Below the pieces are notes generated by a model. The model made no database searches and was not told the origin of the DNA. It was given only the letters and a program-made list of their open reading frames with translations. A DNA stretch of 64,000 nt from Micromonospora parva (GTDB lineage: Bacteria; Actinomycetota; Actinomycetes; Mycobacteriales; Micromonosporaceae): contig NZ_JNZS01000031.1 in assembly GCF_000718515.1 (NCBI RefSeq), positions 1 through 64,000 of the forward strand, written 5' to 3'. The position numbers and the translations under genes were made by a program. Below are positions 27,776 through 35,187 of this stretch, piece by piece (positions within the stretch are counted from its first letter, which is position 1; every line of letters begins with the position of its first letter).

Positions 27776-28129
27776 TTGAAAGCTGTGCTGGCAGGCACCG
27801 ACGTGGCGCTGGTGGGCCTGTTCTCGGCGAAGGACAAGGAGTTCGAAAGCAAGCTCGACCTGCTGGCCGGCTTGGTGGAAGCCCGTGGTGGCCGGGTCGT
27901 GAGCCGGCACGTGCAGCGGCGGGGTGTCTCATCCGGCGGCGCGGACAAGATGGGCGACCCGTTCTCGCGGCGGACGTTGCTCAGCCCCGGTAGGGCCCGC
28001 GACGTAGCCGACGCGTGCCAGCAGTTCGGGGTTGGCGTTGCGGTCTTCGTGAACCCGTTGACCGACCACCAGCGGGCCGTCCTCACGGACATGTTCGGCT
28101 GCCTCGTCCTGAGCGGCGAGGACCTCTGA
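27776..28129 (+). CDS. Stand-alone HflX N-terminal-domain-like protein
   Basis: The 117-residue protein resembles the N-terminal domain of the GTPase HflX. It has LVGLFSAKDKEFESKLDLLA, then a sheet RVVSRHVQRRG at the HflX VVQRR position, a loop LLSPGRARDVADAC like the GSGK(V/A)xEL segment, and FVNPLTDHQRAVLTDMFG at the position of HflX LSPxQxRNLE. No GTPase domain follows. The start is taken as TTG 27776 after GGGACGGGGG, and is uncertain. Possibly a ribosome-associated factor or a domain relic. Confidence 0.65.
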   Translation: MKAVLAGTDVALVGLFSAKDKEFESKLDLLAGLVEARGGRVVSRHVQRRGVSSGGADKMGDPFSRRTLLSPGRARDVADACQQFGVGVAVFVNPLTDHQRAVLTDMFGCLVLSGEDL

Positions 28130-28168
28130 CAGGTCAGGGACGGAGAGCCTTCTCGTCAGGAACGCGTC

Positions 28169-28543
28169 CTACTGCTCGGCCCAGGCACCCAGCTCGTTGC
28201 CGCTGGGGTCGGTGAAGTGGAACCGCCGGCCACCGGGGAACTCGTACGGCCCGTTCACCACCTGGCCGCCGGCTTCCTTGACGGCCTGCACCGACCGGTC
28301 CAGGTCGGTGGAGTAGAGCAGCACGAGTGGGCCGCCCGCCCGCACTTCCGCGTCCAGCCGGAGACCGCCCACCTCGGGTGCGTCGTCGCCGTGTGGACTG
28401 CGGATGCCGGCGTACTCCGGCCCGTAGTCGGTGAACTGCCAGCCGAACGCGTCGGCGTAGAAGCGCTTGGCCACGGCGAGGTCGGTCACCGTGAGCTCGA
28501 TGTAGTCGATGGCGTGGTGGCGGTGCGGCGACGGCTCAGACAT
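28169..28543 (-). CDS. VOC-family (glyoxalase-like) protein
   Basis: The 124-residue protein has paired beta-alpha-beta-beta-beta modules: DYIELTVTDLAVAKRFYADAFGW at the start and FTDPSGNELGAW at the end. VOC proteins include dioxygenases, resistance proteins and isomerases; none can be assigned. ATG 28552 is an alternative start. It is divergent from the AHSA1/ArsR pair, with that module's operator copies between them. Confidence 0.82.
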   Translation of the reverse strand: MSEPSPHRHHAIDYIELTVTDLAVAKRFYADAFGWQFTDYGPEYAGIRSPHGDDAPEVGGLRLDAEVRAGGPLVLLYSTDLDRSVQAVKEAGGQVVNGPYEFPGGRRFHFTDPSGNELGAWAEQ

Positions 28544-28585
28544 GCCCGGCATTGTGCATCCCGGGTACGACGGATTCCGCGACAT

Positions 28586-28645
28586 GCAACGAAAGGTTGC
28601 GCGACGGCGTTCGGCTGTCGTAGGTTGAGTGCAACCAAAGGTTGC
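28586..28645. promoter_or_regulatory. Two copies of an inverted-repeat operator
   Basis: GCAACGAAAGGTTGC (28586-28600) and GCAACCAAAGGTTGC (28631-28645; perfect 6-bp arms) lie 45 nt apart. They flank a TAGGTT box (28621-28626) upstream of the AHSA1-type gene and also sit upstream of the divergent VOC gene. They are plausible sites for the ArsR-type protein encoded at 29115, giving autoregulation. Confidence 0.6.
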
Positions 28646-28659
28646 GAAAGGTGGTGGGT

Positions 28660-29118
28660 ATGGAACAGGGAACGATCGAACGCGACATCCACGTCAACGC
28701 GTCCCCCGAGGTGGTCTTCGAGGTGGTCAGCCAGCCCGAGCACATGCGGGAGTGGTGGCCAGACGACGCGCGGTTCGAGTCGGTCGCCGGTGCGCCCGGC
28801 GAACTGGTGTGGCGCGACGCCGACACCGGCGAGACGACGACCGTCGCGTTCGCCGTGGTCGAGGTCGACCCGCCGAAGCGGTTCTCCTTCCGGTGGTGCT
28901 TCACCGAGCCGGACCGCGGCGGGCAGGCGCTGCTCGTCACCTTCGACCTGATCCCCAACGGCACGGGGACGCAGATCCGGATGACCGAGACCGGGTTCCG
29001 TGAGCAGGGGTGGGAGGTCGCCGTCCTGGAGGAGCAGTACCGCGACCACGAGAACGGTTGGGACCACTACATTCCCCGGCTGGGCGTGTACGTTTCGCGG
29101 CTGGTCGCGACCGCGTGA
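28660..29118 (+). CDS. SRPBCC/AHSA1-family protein
   Basis: The 152-residue protein has the START-like hydrophobic-cavity fold: IERDIHVNASPEVVFEVVSQPEHMREWW at the start and GWEVAVLEEQYRDHENGWDHYIPRL near the end. Members bind small hydrophobic ligands or act as stress proteins. ATG 28660 is used; the frame extends six codons upstream, across the operator. The ArsR gene overlaps its stop. Confidence 0.87.
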   Translation: MEQGTIERDIHVNASPEVVFEVVSQPEHMREWWPDDARFESVAGAPGELVWRDADTGETTTVAFAVVEVDPPKRFSFRWCFTEPDRGGQALLVTFDLIPNGTGTQIRMTETGFREQGWEVAVLEEQYRDHENGWDHYIPRLGVYVSRLVATA

Positions 29119-29462
29119 GCACTGTGGTCGACGACGAGCTGTGGTCGGCGATCGGCGACCCGATTCGGCGTACGATGATCGATCTTCTGCTCTCCGACGG
29201 ACCGGGCACCGCCACCTCGTTGAGCAGGCAGCTACCCGTCACCCGGCAGGCCGTCTCGAAACACCTGGCGGTGCTGGACCGCGTTGGGCTGATCCACGCC
29301 GAGCCGGCCGGTCGCGAGCGTCACTACCAGGTCGACGAGGCGCAACTCGCCCGCGCGGTGGCCCAGCTGTCGGCGGTGGGCTCCACCTGGGACGCCCGAC
29401 TCCGCCGGATCAAGCGCATCGCCGAGACGGTCGAACGCCACCGCACCAACGAGGGAAGCTGA
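29115..29462 (+). CDS. ArsR-family transcriptional regulator
   Basis: The 115-residue winged-helix protein has recognition region SLSRQLPVTRQAVSKHLAVLDRVGL and wing GRERHYQVDEA. No metal-binding cysteines are present, so it is of the ArsR subgroup paired with AHSA1 proteins. GTG 29115 overlaps the preceding stop as GTGA. It likely represses this operon through the two GCAAC-N5-GTTGC sites. Confidence 0.9.
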   Translation: MSTVVDDELWSAIGDPIRRTMIDLLLSDGPGTATSLSRQLPVTRQAVSKHLAVLDRVGLIHAEPAGRERHYQVDEAQLARAVAQLSAVGSTWDARLRRIKRIAETVERHRTNEGS

Positions 29463-29480
29463 CAGTGGTCGACGTCCAGC

Positions 29481-30758
29481 TCAGCGACGGGCACTGACCT
29501 CGGTGACTGCCGGGTCGCCGGAGGATCGTGTCTTCCGCCAGGGAATCGCGAATCCTCCGGCGACCAGGCCGACGGTCACGATCGCCGTGGCGCAGAGCAG
29601 CATCGTCGGCCGGGCACCGATGGCACCCACCAGTGGCCCACCCAGCATGGTGCCCAGGGGCACCGCCACCACGAGGACCGCGCCGTTGGCGGCGAGCACC
29701 GCCGGTAGCTGCGCGATGGACGTGCTGCGCTGGAACAGCGCCATCGACGTGGACATGTACGGTGCCCAGATCAGGCCCGCCAAGGCGAACGCCGGCAGCG
29801 ACACGCCGACGGGCGCACCGAGGCCCAGCGGCAACATGGCCACGCCGAACGCGACGACGATGGTGATGGTGGTGGCCCGCAGCGGCCAGCGGCGCAGGTG
29901 TCCGGTGATCAGCCCTCCGACGAGGCCGCCGACGCCGAACGCGGTGTAGTAGGCGCCCAACAGCGTCGCCGAGGCGTGCAGGTCATCGGTGATGTGGATC
30001 GGCATGGCCACGTACACCGGCCCGAACAGGAAGAAGAACGCGAGGCTCAGCGCCAGCAGGCCCAGGAGGGCGGGATTGCGGCGGATGACAGCGAACCCGG
30101 CGGTCCGCGACGCGCCGCGTTCGTGCCGGTGGTCGCTGTCCGCGGCGGACACCGCGAAGCGGTAGGTGAGGGCCAGCGCGGCGAAGGTGGCGGCGTCGAT
30201 GGCGATCACCCATACCGGCCCGACCCAGGCGATCAGGAGGCCCGCCAGTGGTGGACCGACGATGGTGGCGAACCCGCCGATGGTGGAGAGCACCGCGTTG
30301 GCCGGCAGATGGTGTCGCTGCGGCAGCAGTTCGGCGATCAATGTGAACCGCCCGGCGGAACCCCACGAGTGCAGCAGTGCGGACGCGGCCAGCAGCACGA
30401 CGTACAGCCCGATGGTGAGCGCGCCGAAGAGGTAGGCGACGGGTATCGCCGCGAGTGCCGTGGCCCGCAGGATCGCGTCCCACCCGGCGAGCTGGGCGCC
30501 GCCGCGACCGCGCAGCAGCCGGCCGAAGACGACAGTTCCGGCCGCGCTGGGCAGTGTGTACGCCGCCATGGTCACCGCGATCCAAAGGCCCCATTGATCA
30601 TGCGGGACGAGTTGGATGACGAGCCAGGACACCGCGACAACCGCCATCCCGTCGCCCAACGCGGAGACGGCGAGCCCGGGCAGCACGCGCCGGAGCTGAG
30701 GGTGACTGACCACCGGCCAGTACGGCGAGGAGCGTGGGAATCGGGAGGCGTACGGCAT
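29481..30758 (-). CDS. MFS transporter
   Basis: The 425-residue protein has 12 predicted hydrophobic spans. The first loop region GDGMAVVAVSWLVIQ and a central ~25-residue polar loop (SAADSDHRHERGASRT) are typical of drug-efflux MFS members of the MFS_3/enterobactin-exporter type. Substrate unknown. It is convergent with the ArsR gene, 18 nt apart. Confidence 0.88.
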   Translation of the reverse strand: MPYASRFPRSSPYWPVVSHPQLRRVLPGLAVSALGDGMAVVAVSWLVIQLVPHDQWGLWIAVTMAAYTLPSAAGTVVFGRLLRGRGGAQLAGWDAILRATALAAIPVAYLFGALTIGLYVVLLAASALLHSWGSAGRFTLIAELLPQRHHLPANAVLSTIGGFATIVGPPLAGLLIAWVGPVWVIAIDAATFAALALTYRFAVSAADSDHRHERGASRTAGFAVIRRNPALLGLLALSLAFFFLFGPVYVAMPIHITDDLHASATLLGAYYTAFGVGGLVGGLITGHLRRWPLRATTITIVVAFGVAMLPLGLGAPVGVSLPAFALAGLIWAPYMSTSMALFQRSTSIAQLPAVLAANGAVLVVAVPLGTMLGGPLVGAIGARPTMLLCATAIVTVGLVAGGFAIPWRKTRSSGDPAVTEVSARR

Positions 30759-30924
30759 GCCGTCAGCTCACCCCGGTGTGGCCCTCGCAGACCAGCAAAA
30801 CCTGCTCTCAGCAGAATCCGCCCAAGGCGGAACGTGGCCGGATCTCAGCCACGCCCCGGTCTGGGCAGCCGCTGTCGTGGGAGGCCGGGAAGGACAAGTC
30901 GATGGCCGCCTTCGGGCGGCGGGA

Positions 30925-30999
30925 GATCGACTCGGGTTCCTTGAAATCGGGGTGTCGTCGTGGCGATGACACCCCGACTTTCCGGAACCCGAGTCGATC
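30925..30999. repeat. Palindromic repeat, family B, complete copy
   Basis: The 32-nt arms 30925-30956 and 30968-30999 are inverted repeats matching at about 28 positions, with an 11-nt loop. The arm starts GATCGACTCGGGTTCC and ends TCGGGGTGTC. It lies 6 nt past the methyltransferase stop codon, so it may serve as its 3' stem-loop. The rest of 30759-30924 holds only short hairpins (for example TCCGCC-CAA-GGCGGA at 30817-30831). Confidence 0.85.
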
Positions 31000-31005
31000 A
31001 AACCG

Positions 31006-31740
31006 CTACTCCGCCCGGTAGACGGAGATGTGCGACGGGCTGTCGGCCTGGAACGGTCGCCGGTGCCAGTCGGCGTACCGCTCGGTGAGCCGGAGCCCTG
31101 CCTGCTGCGCCATCTCGTCGATCTGGTGTGGCCAGGCGTACCGCATGGCGAACGGCTTCAGGTGCACACCGTCGGCGTCGAACGTGATGGTCTGCCGGAT
31201 GAACCGCTGCGCCGGCCGGTCGTACTTGTGCAGCCGGATCGTCGCGGAATCCTCGGTCACCTCACGCACCTGCACCTGCTCGTCCGAGTCGAAGCCGCGA
31301 GGGTCGGGCACGAACGTCTCGACGACGAACGCGCCGCCGGGCGACAGCACCCGGGCGACGTTGCGGAAGCAGTCCGCCTGCCGCTCGGCGTCCACCAGGT
31401 TGAACAGGGTGTTGAAGACCAGGTACGCGAGCCGGAACTCACCGGTCACCGGGACGTCCGCCATGTCGGCGACGACCACCGGTATCCGCTCGCCGCCGGG
31501 TTTCGCCCGCAGCAGCGCCAGCATCTCCTCGGACGCCTCGACGCCGTGCACGTCGAGGCCCCGTTCGGCCAGCGGAAGCGCGACCCGGCCGGTGCCGATC
31601 GCCAGTTCGAGAACCGGGCCGCCGTCGGCCAGGTCGGCCAGGAAATCCACGGCGGGGGCCGGGTCAGGGTTGGTGTCGCCGTCGTCGTAGTCGGCGGCCC
31701 ACAGCCGGCCGAAGAGGCCGGGATCGTCGAAGACCGACAT
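31006..31740 (-). CDS. Class I SAM-dependent methyltransferase
   Basis: The 244-residue protein has SAM motif I VLELAIGTGRVALPLAERG, acidic residue in VHGVEASEEML, and LSPGGAFVVETFVPDPRG at the motif III position. A C-terminal ~90 residues (IRLHKYDRPAQRFIRQ onward) shape the substrate site. CCGGAGG precedes the ATG. A possible short peptide ORF (31740-31860) ends within its start codon, so the two may be translationally coupled. Confidence 0.87.
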   Translation of the reverse strand: MSVFDDPGLFGRLWAADYDDGDTNPDPAPAVDFLADLADGGPVLELAIGTGRVALPLAERGLDVHGVEASEEMLALLRAKPGGERIPVVVADMADVPVTGEFRLAYLVFNTLFNLVDAERQADCFRNVARVLSPGGAFVVETFVPDPRGFDSDEQVQVREVTEDSATIRLHKYDRPAQRFIRQTITFDADGVHLKPFAMRYAWPHQIDEMAQQAGLRLTERYADWHRRPFQADSPSHISVYRAE

Positions 31741-31860
31741 CAGCGGCCTCCGGGGTTGGCGTCAGTGGCGCCCAGCGCCAGGGGAACGGTGCTGCTCACG
31801 AAGTCTCGATTCGTCAGATCGGATGACGGTGGGTTCGGGGGACTTCGTCGTGTCGGGCAT
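31740..31860 (-). CDS. Possible small peptide gene with coding-frame switch
   Basis: An ATG at 31860 follows AAGGGAG at ideal spacing and reads MPDTTKSPEPTVI with high GC3. Continuing in that frame, GC3 collapses and the frame stops at 31762. In the +1 frame the coding bias resumes as DLTNRDFVSSTVPLALGATD and a few more residues, ending with TGA at 31740-31742, which overlaps the methyltransferase ATG. Joined at that point the product is 39 residues. It could be a frameshifted gene, a sequencing indel or programmed frameshifting. Function unknown; no family recognised. Confidence 0.4.
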
Positions 31861-31960
31861 GGCGGCTGCTCCCTTCGCGCGGCTGTCGACCGAGGACACC
31901 AGAGACACCGCGGGCCCGGCAAGGCAATTACGCCAGCCGGGCCCACGCCGGGACGTGCCG

Positions 31961-32323
31961 TCAGGAGATGTGGTGCAGGATCACGTTGTGTACGTGGTGG
32001 CTCTTCTGCGCGCCACGGAACTCCACCTCGTAGGTGTGCGTGCCGACGTGGATGGCGATGGCGCCGGTGGAGAAGAACGAACCACCCCACGACTTGTTGC
32101 TGACCACGCTCACGCTGGTGATCTTCGAGTACGGGATGCTGGTGATCGCGAACCGCTTCCCGACGAACGAGCGGTCCTGGATGATCACCCGGCGGTCGGT
32201 CAGCCCGATGAACCCGGTGCCGGTGCCGACGGCGTCGTAGACGGCGATGATCTGCTCGCCTTCGAGGAGGCCACTCTCGATCTGCTGGACCTGCTCCTTG
32301 CGGTCGTACGCGATGTTCGCCAT
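31961..32323 (-). CDS. Bacterial PH-like domain protein
   Basis: The 120-residue protein is a single PH-like (YokE/bPH-type) domain. A short helix (KEQVQQIESGLLEGEQIIAVYDA) leads into FIGLTDRRVIIQD, then IPYSKITSVSV and ATG-independent strands ending EVEFRGAQKSHHVHNVILHHI. The molecular role is unknown. A purine-rich stretch precedes the ATG. No partner gene is evident. Confidence 0.82.
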   Translation of the reverse strand: MANIAYDRKEQVQQIESGLLEGEQIIAVYDAVGTGTGFIGLTDRRVIIQDRSFVGKRFAITSIPYSKITSVSVVSNKSWGGSFFSTGAIAIHVGTHTYEVEFRGAQKSHHVHNVILHHIS

Positions 32324-32386
32324 GCCGTTCAGGCTAGAAAACCGATGCCAACGGGCCCACCCGGGCGAGGACCCCGAGCGTCCGGG

Positions 32387-33307
32387 TCAGCTCGGCGGGG
32401 GTAAGCGCCCACTCGGCGTGTCTCGTCGGGGGTTCGCGTCGGTCGCGGCGCGGACGAACTCGCGCACGCGGGTGGTGGTGTTGCCGGGCAGCCAGACCGG
32501 CCCCCGTTCGATCGGTGGTGCGTCGTGGATGGGCACGTACGCCACGTCGGGACGCGGGTAGTAGCGCCGCGTGTGCTCGCCCACCGGCAGCACACCCCGG
32601 CCCAGCGCGACCAGTGACAGCATCTCGGAGAAGGTGTTCCCGGCGGGTCCCTTCGGCACCGGACGGCCGCCGGGGGTGCGCTCCGGGGTGCGGTCCCGCT
32701 TGAACTCCGCCGAGGTCACGCTCGGGTACTGCACCACCGGGTGGTCGGCGAGCACCTCCAACGACACCGACCGTTCCCGGGTGAGCGGGTGACCCGCCGC
32801 CACCGCCAGCACCCGAGCCTCGCGAAGCAGCGCCGGGCCGGTGGCCATCCCGTCGAACGGGTACGAGGCGATCAACACGTCCGTCGAGCCGTCGAGCAGC
32901 CCGGAGCGGGTGGTGGACAACTGTGCCTCGTGCACCTCCACCCGACAGTCGGGATGCCGCTCGCCGAACAAGGCCACCGCCCGGAGCAGCACCGGCGCGG
33001 TCCACTCGCCGAGGAACGCCACCCGTAGCGTCCCGGTCACACCCCGGGCGGCGTCGGTCGCGCGGCGGACGGCCTCGTCCATCCCGGCAACCAGCGGGGC
33101 CAGTTCCTCGGCGAGCTGCCGGCCGATCGGGGTGAGCTGGACGACCCGACTGGTACGGGCGAACAGCGGTGCCCCGATCCGGCGTTCCAGCTTCTTCACG
33201 ATGTGGCTGACCCGACCGGTGCTGACTGTCAACCGCTCGGCGGTACGGCCGAAGTGCAGTTCCTTCGCGAGCGTCAGGAAGGTCTCGACCTCGTACCGCT
33301 CCAGCAC
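32387..33307 (-). CDS. LysR-family transcriptional regulator
   Basis: The 306-residue regulator has an N-terminal winged helix (EVETFLTLAKELHFGRTAERL, then VSHIVKKLERRIGAPLF) and a periplasmic-binding-like effector domain from ~90 to 290. It starts with GTG. It is divergent from the DUF1801-VOC pair, and a perfect LysR-type dyad lies 9 nt upstream of its start, so it probably controls that pair and itself. Confidence 0.9.
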   Translation of the reverse strand: MLERYEVETFLTLAKELHFGRTAERLTVSTGRVSHIVKKLERRIGAPLFARTSRVVQLTPIGRQLAEELAPLVAGMDEAVRRATDAARGVTGTLRVAFLGEWTAPVLLRAVALFGERHPDCRVEVHEAQLSTTRSGLLDGSTDVLIASYPFDGMATGPALLREARVLAVAAGHPLTRERSVSLEVLADHPVVQYPSVTSAEFKRDRTPERTPGGRPVPKGPAGNTFSEMLSLVALGRGVLPVGEHTRRYYPRPDVAYVPIHDAPPIERGPVWLPGNTTTRVREFVRAATDANPRRDTPSGRLPPPS

Positions 33308-33316
33308 ACCGCCCCC

Positions 33317-33339
33317 ATCGTTGACCTGTGGGCAACGAT
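33317..33339. promoter_or_regulatory. LysR-type operator
   Basis: ATCGTTG-N9-CAACGAT is a perfect 7-bp dyad that contains the T-N11-A arrangement of LysR boxes. It lies between the LysR gene and the divergent DUF1801 gene. Confidence 0.65.
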
Positions 33340-33421
33340 CGTAGCGACATCAGGTCTTGGTCGGTGTCCCTCGTCAGGGGATCGTGAACGCGGCAGGGAA
33401 CACCGAGCGAAAGGCGAGAAC

Positions 33422-33775
33422 GTGAGCGTTGACGACTACCTGGCCGGCCTGGCCGGCCCACTGCGCGAGATCGGCGAGAAGCTGAGGCCGATCATCGCGG
33501 CGGCCCTGCCGGCGGCGACGGGGGCGATGTGGCACGGGCACCCGGTCTGGGGCCTGGGCGACCGGCCCGGCCAGCGCCCGGTCTGCCTGATCAAGGCGTA
33601 CGGGTCCTTTGTCACCTTCGGGTTGTGGCGGGGACAGGAGATCGCCGACCCGTCAGGACGGTTGGTGCCCGGTGCGCGCTCGATGGCGGCGGTGAAGCTG
33701 CGCGACCTCGCCGACGTCGACCCGGCGCTGTTCAGCGGCTGGTTGCGCGCGGCGGCCGACTTGGAGCAGGCATGA
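33422..33775 (+). CDS. DUF1801-domain protein
   Basis: The 117-residue protein resembles the DUF1801/YdhG fold: YLAGLAGPLREIGEKLRPIIAAALP, then MWHGHPVWGLGDRP and ICLIKAYGSFVTFGLWRG-like strands (actual text VCLIKAYGSFVTF). Biochemical role unknown. GTG 33422 is the start, after GAAAGGCGAG. The downstream VOC gene overlaps its stop (ATGA). Confidence 0.78.
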   Translation: MSVDDYLAGLAGPLREIGEKLRPIIAAALPAATGAMWHGHPVWGLGDRPGQRPVCLIKAYGSFVTFGLWRGQEIADPSGRLVPGARSMAAVKLRDLADVDPALFSGWLRAAADLEQA

Positions 33776-34188
33776 GCGCGGTGCGGGTCACCGGTTTCGA
33801 CCACCTGGTGCTGACCGTCGCCGACGTGGAACGGTCCCTGGACTTTTACTGCGGCCGGCTCGGGCTGGCGCCGGTACGGGTCGACGAGTGGCGGGCGGGC
33901 GCAGTCCCGTTTCCGTCGGTGCGGATCAGCCCCGACAGCATCATCGACCTCGTTCGAGGTGAACCGCAGGGCGCGAACGTGGACCACTTCTGCCTGGTGG
34001 TGGCGCCGTTGGACTGGGCGCAGGTGATCGGGTCGGAAGTCTTCACGGTGCTGACGGGGCCGGTCAGCCGGTTTGGCGCCCGCGGTTCGGCGACCTCGAT
34101 CTACGTGCGGGACCCGGACGGCAACTCGGTGGAGCTGCGCTGGTACCCGCAGGACGCGGAGTCGGCGTCGGTCGTCAGCCCTCGGTGA
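33772..34188 (+). CDS. VOC-family protein (glyoxalase/fosfomycin-resistance fold)
   Basis: The 138-residue protein has GFDHLVLTVADVERSLDFYCGRLGL at the N-terminus, DHFCLVV mid-protein and IYVRDPDGNSVELRWY at the end. The first-shell H, H and E of the VOC metal site are thus all present. It is coupled by ATGA to the DUF1801 gene. Its 3' end overlaps the convergent pterin-dehydratase-like gene by 14 nt. Confidence 0.87.
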   Translation: MSAVRVTGFDHLVLTVADVERSLDFYCGRLGLAPVRVDEWRAGAVPFPSVRISPDSIIDLVRGEPQGANVDHFCLVVAPLDWAQVIGSEVFTVLTGPVSRFGARGSATSIYVRDPDGNSVELRWYPQDAESASVVSPR

Positions 34189-34483
34189 CCGCCCGGTACG
34201 CGTCCTCGATGCGGGCGGCCAACAGGACCTCGCCCTCGGTCAGGGGCTCGCCGCTGCCGTGCCCGACCCGGATCTGGGTGCTGTCGGCCCGGCGGCTGAT
34301 CTCGGGCCGCAGATGCAGCGCGTCCGCGACGACCTTGACCCGTTCAGTTAGTGCGGCGTGTTGGGTATCGTCGATCATGAGCGTCCGTCGGATCTGCTCG
34401 CCCTCGCGTGTCCAACCAGATAGCAAGGTCAACGCGTCGGAAAGGTAGTCGTGCTTGGCCCTGCTGTTGAACAGCACGCGCAT
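34175..34483 (-). CDS. Pterin-4a-carbinolamine dehydratase-like protein
   Basis: The 102-residue protein resembles PCD/DCoH: LSDALTLLSGWTREGEQIRRTL, then VADALHLRPEISRRADSTQI and a VGHGSGEPLTEGEVLLAARIE tail. The usual catalytic pair in a HHPD-like motif reads HLRPE here, so one histidine is missing, while the later histidine (GHGS) remains. Activity is uncertain. ATG 34483 has a G-rich site upstream. Confidence 0.72.
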   Translation of the reverse strand: MRVLFNSRAKHDYLSDALTLLSGWTREGEQIRRTLMIDDTQHAALTERVKVVADALHLRPEISRRADSTQIRVGHGSGEPLTEGEVLLAARIEDAYRAVTEG

Positions 34484-34666
34484 CACCGCACCCCCCAAGC
34501 GCCGTTGCCGGCTCGTGGCCAAATCGTCGCCATCCCGTGTCTTGTCGGTGTCCCCTAGTCTCTCGCTGCTCGGAGGGGGTGTCCACGCCCACACTTCCGT
34601 GTCTTATTGGCCTAGCGGACGGCTACGGTACCCAAACCGCCGATTGATCTGGCACCCTGGACGCCC

Positions 34667-35107
34667 GTGCGGACCGAACGGGCGAATGGTGGCGGGCAGG
34701 CCGAGCGACGGGACCTGAAGGTGATCGTCGGCGCGGCGATCATCCGGGATGGGCGGGTGCTCGCCTGTGCGCGTTCCGCGCCACCCGAGGTAGCGGGCAT
34801 GTGGGAGTTTCCGGGCGGAAAGGTCGAGCCGGGGGAGGCCGAGACCGACGCGTTGATCCGGGAGTGCGCCGAGGAGTTGGCCGTACGCGTCGAGATCGGC
34901 GACCGGGTCGGCCGCAACGTACGGATGGCGCACGGCCGCTCGGTGCTCAAGGTGTACGCGGCCCGCCTGCTCGGCGGCGACCAACCGCAGGCGCTGGAGC
35001 ACGAGGCGCTGCGGTGGCTCGCCGCCGACGAACTGGACTCGGTCACCTGGCTCCCCGCCGACGCCCCCATCGTGGCAGCCCTCCGCCCCCTCCTCACCCC
35101 CCGGTGA
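34667..35107 (+). CDS. Nudix hydrolase (MutT-like)
   Basis: The 146-residue protein carries a full Nudix box GGKVEPGEAETDALIRECAEEL. The start VIVGAAIIRDGRVLACARS and the following MWEFPGGK are typical of 8-oxo-dGTP or (deoxy)nucleoside triphosphate pyrophosphohydrolases that clean the nucleotide pool. GTG start; a CACCCT box lies 8 nt upstream. Confidence 0.88.
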   Translation: MRTERANGGGQAERRDLKVIVGAAIIRDGRVLACARSAPPEVAGMWEFPGGKVEPGEAETDALIRECAEELAVRVEIGDRVGRNVRMAHGRSVLKVYAARLLGGDQPQALEHEALRWLAADELDSVTWLPADAPIVAALRPLLTPR

Positions 35108-35140
35108 TCACGCCCAGCCCCCGTTGATCACGCAAGTGGG

Positions 35141-35172
35141 ACGGGGGCCGTGGCAACTGCCACGGCCCCCGT
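35141..35172. terminator. Bidirectional hairpin between Nudix and sdhB genes
   Basis: A perfect 15-bp stem (35141-35155 with 35158-35172) closes a 2-nt core loop. It is followed by a T/G-rich stretch in the plus direction and ends 16 nt from the sdhB stop. Confidence 0.8.
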
Positions 35173-35187
35173 TGTTGTTCCGGGTGA

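Noticed and set aside
30590..30605. TTGATCATGCGGG inside the MFS gene, resembling the start of a family A repeat
   Set aside because: Only about 10 bases match, there is no opposing arm, and it encodes a normal transporter segment (PHDQWGLW).
31762..31860. 32-codon small ORF read in one frame without a frame switch
   Set aside because: Codon bias disappears after codon 13, whereas the +1 frame regains it, so the single-frame product is unlikely to be the real one.
31823..32404. Plus-strand 193-codon frame across the PH-domain gene
   Set aside because: Antisense to a gene with a recognisable fold and start.
35108..35135. Two GTGATCACGC/TTGATCACGC pieces resembling repeat family A
   Set aside because: No inverted arm of the family accompanies them; only the adjoining terminator hairpin is clear.
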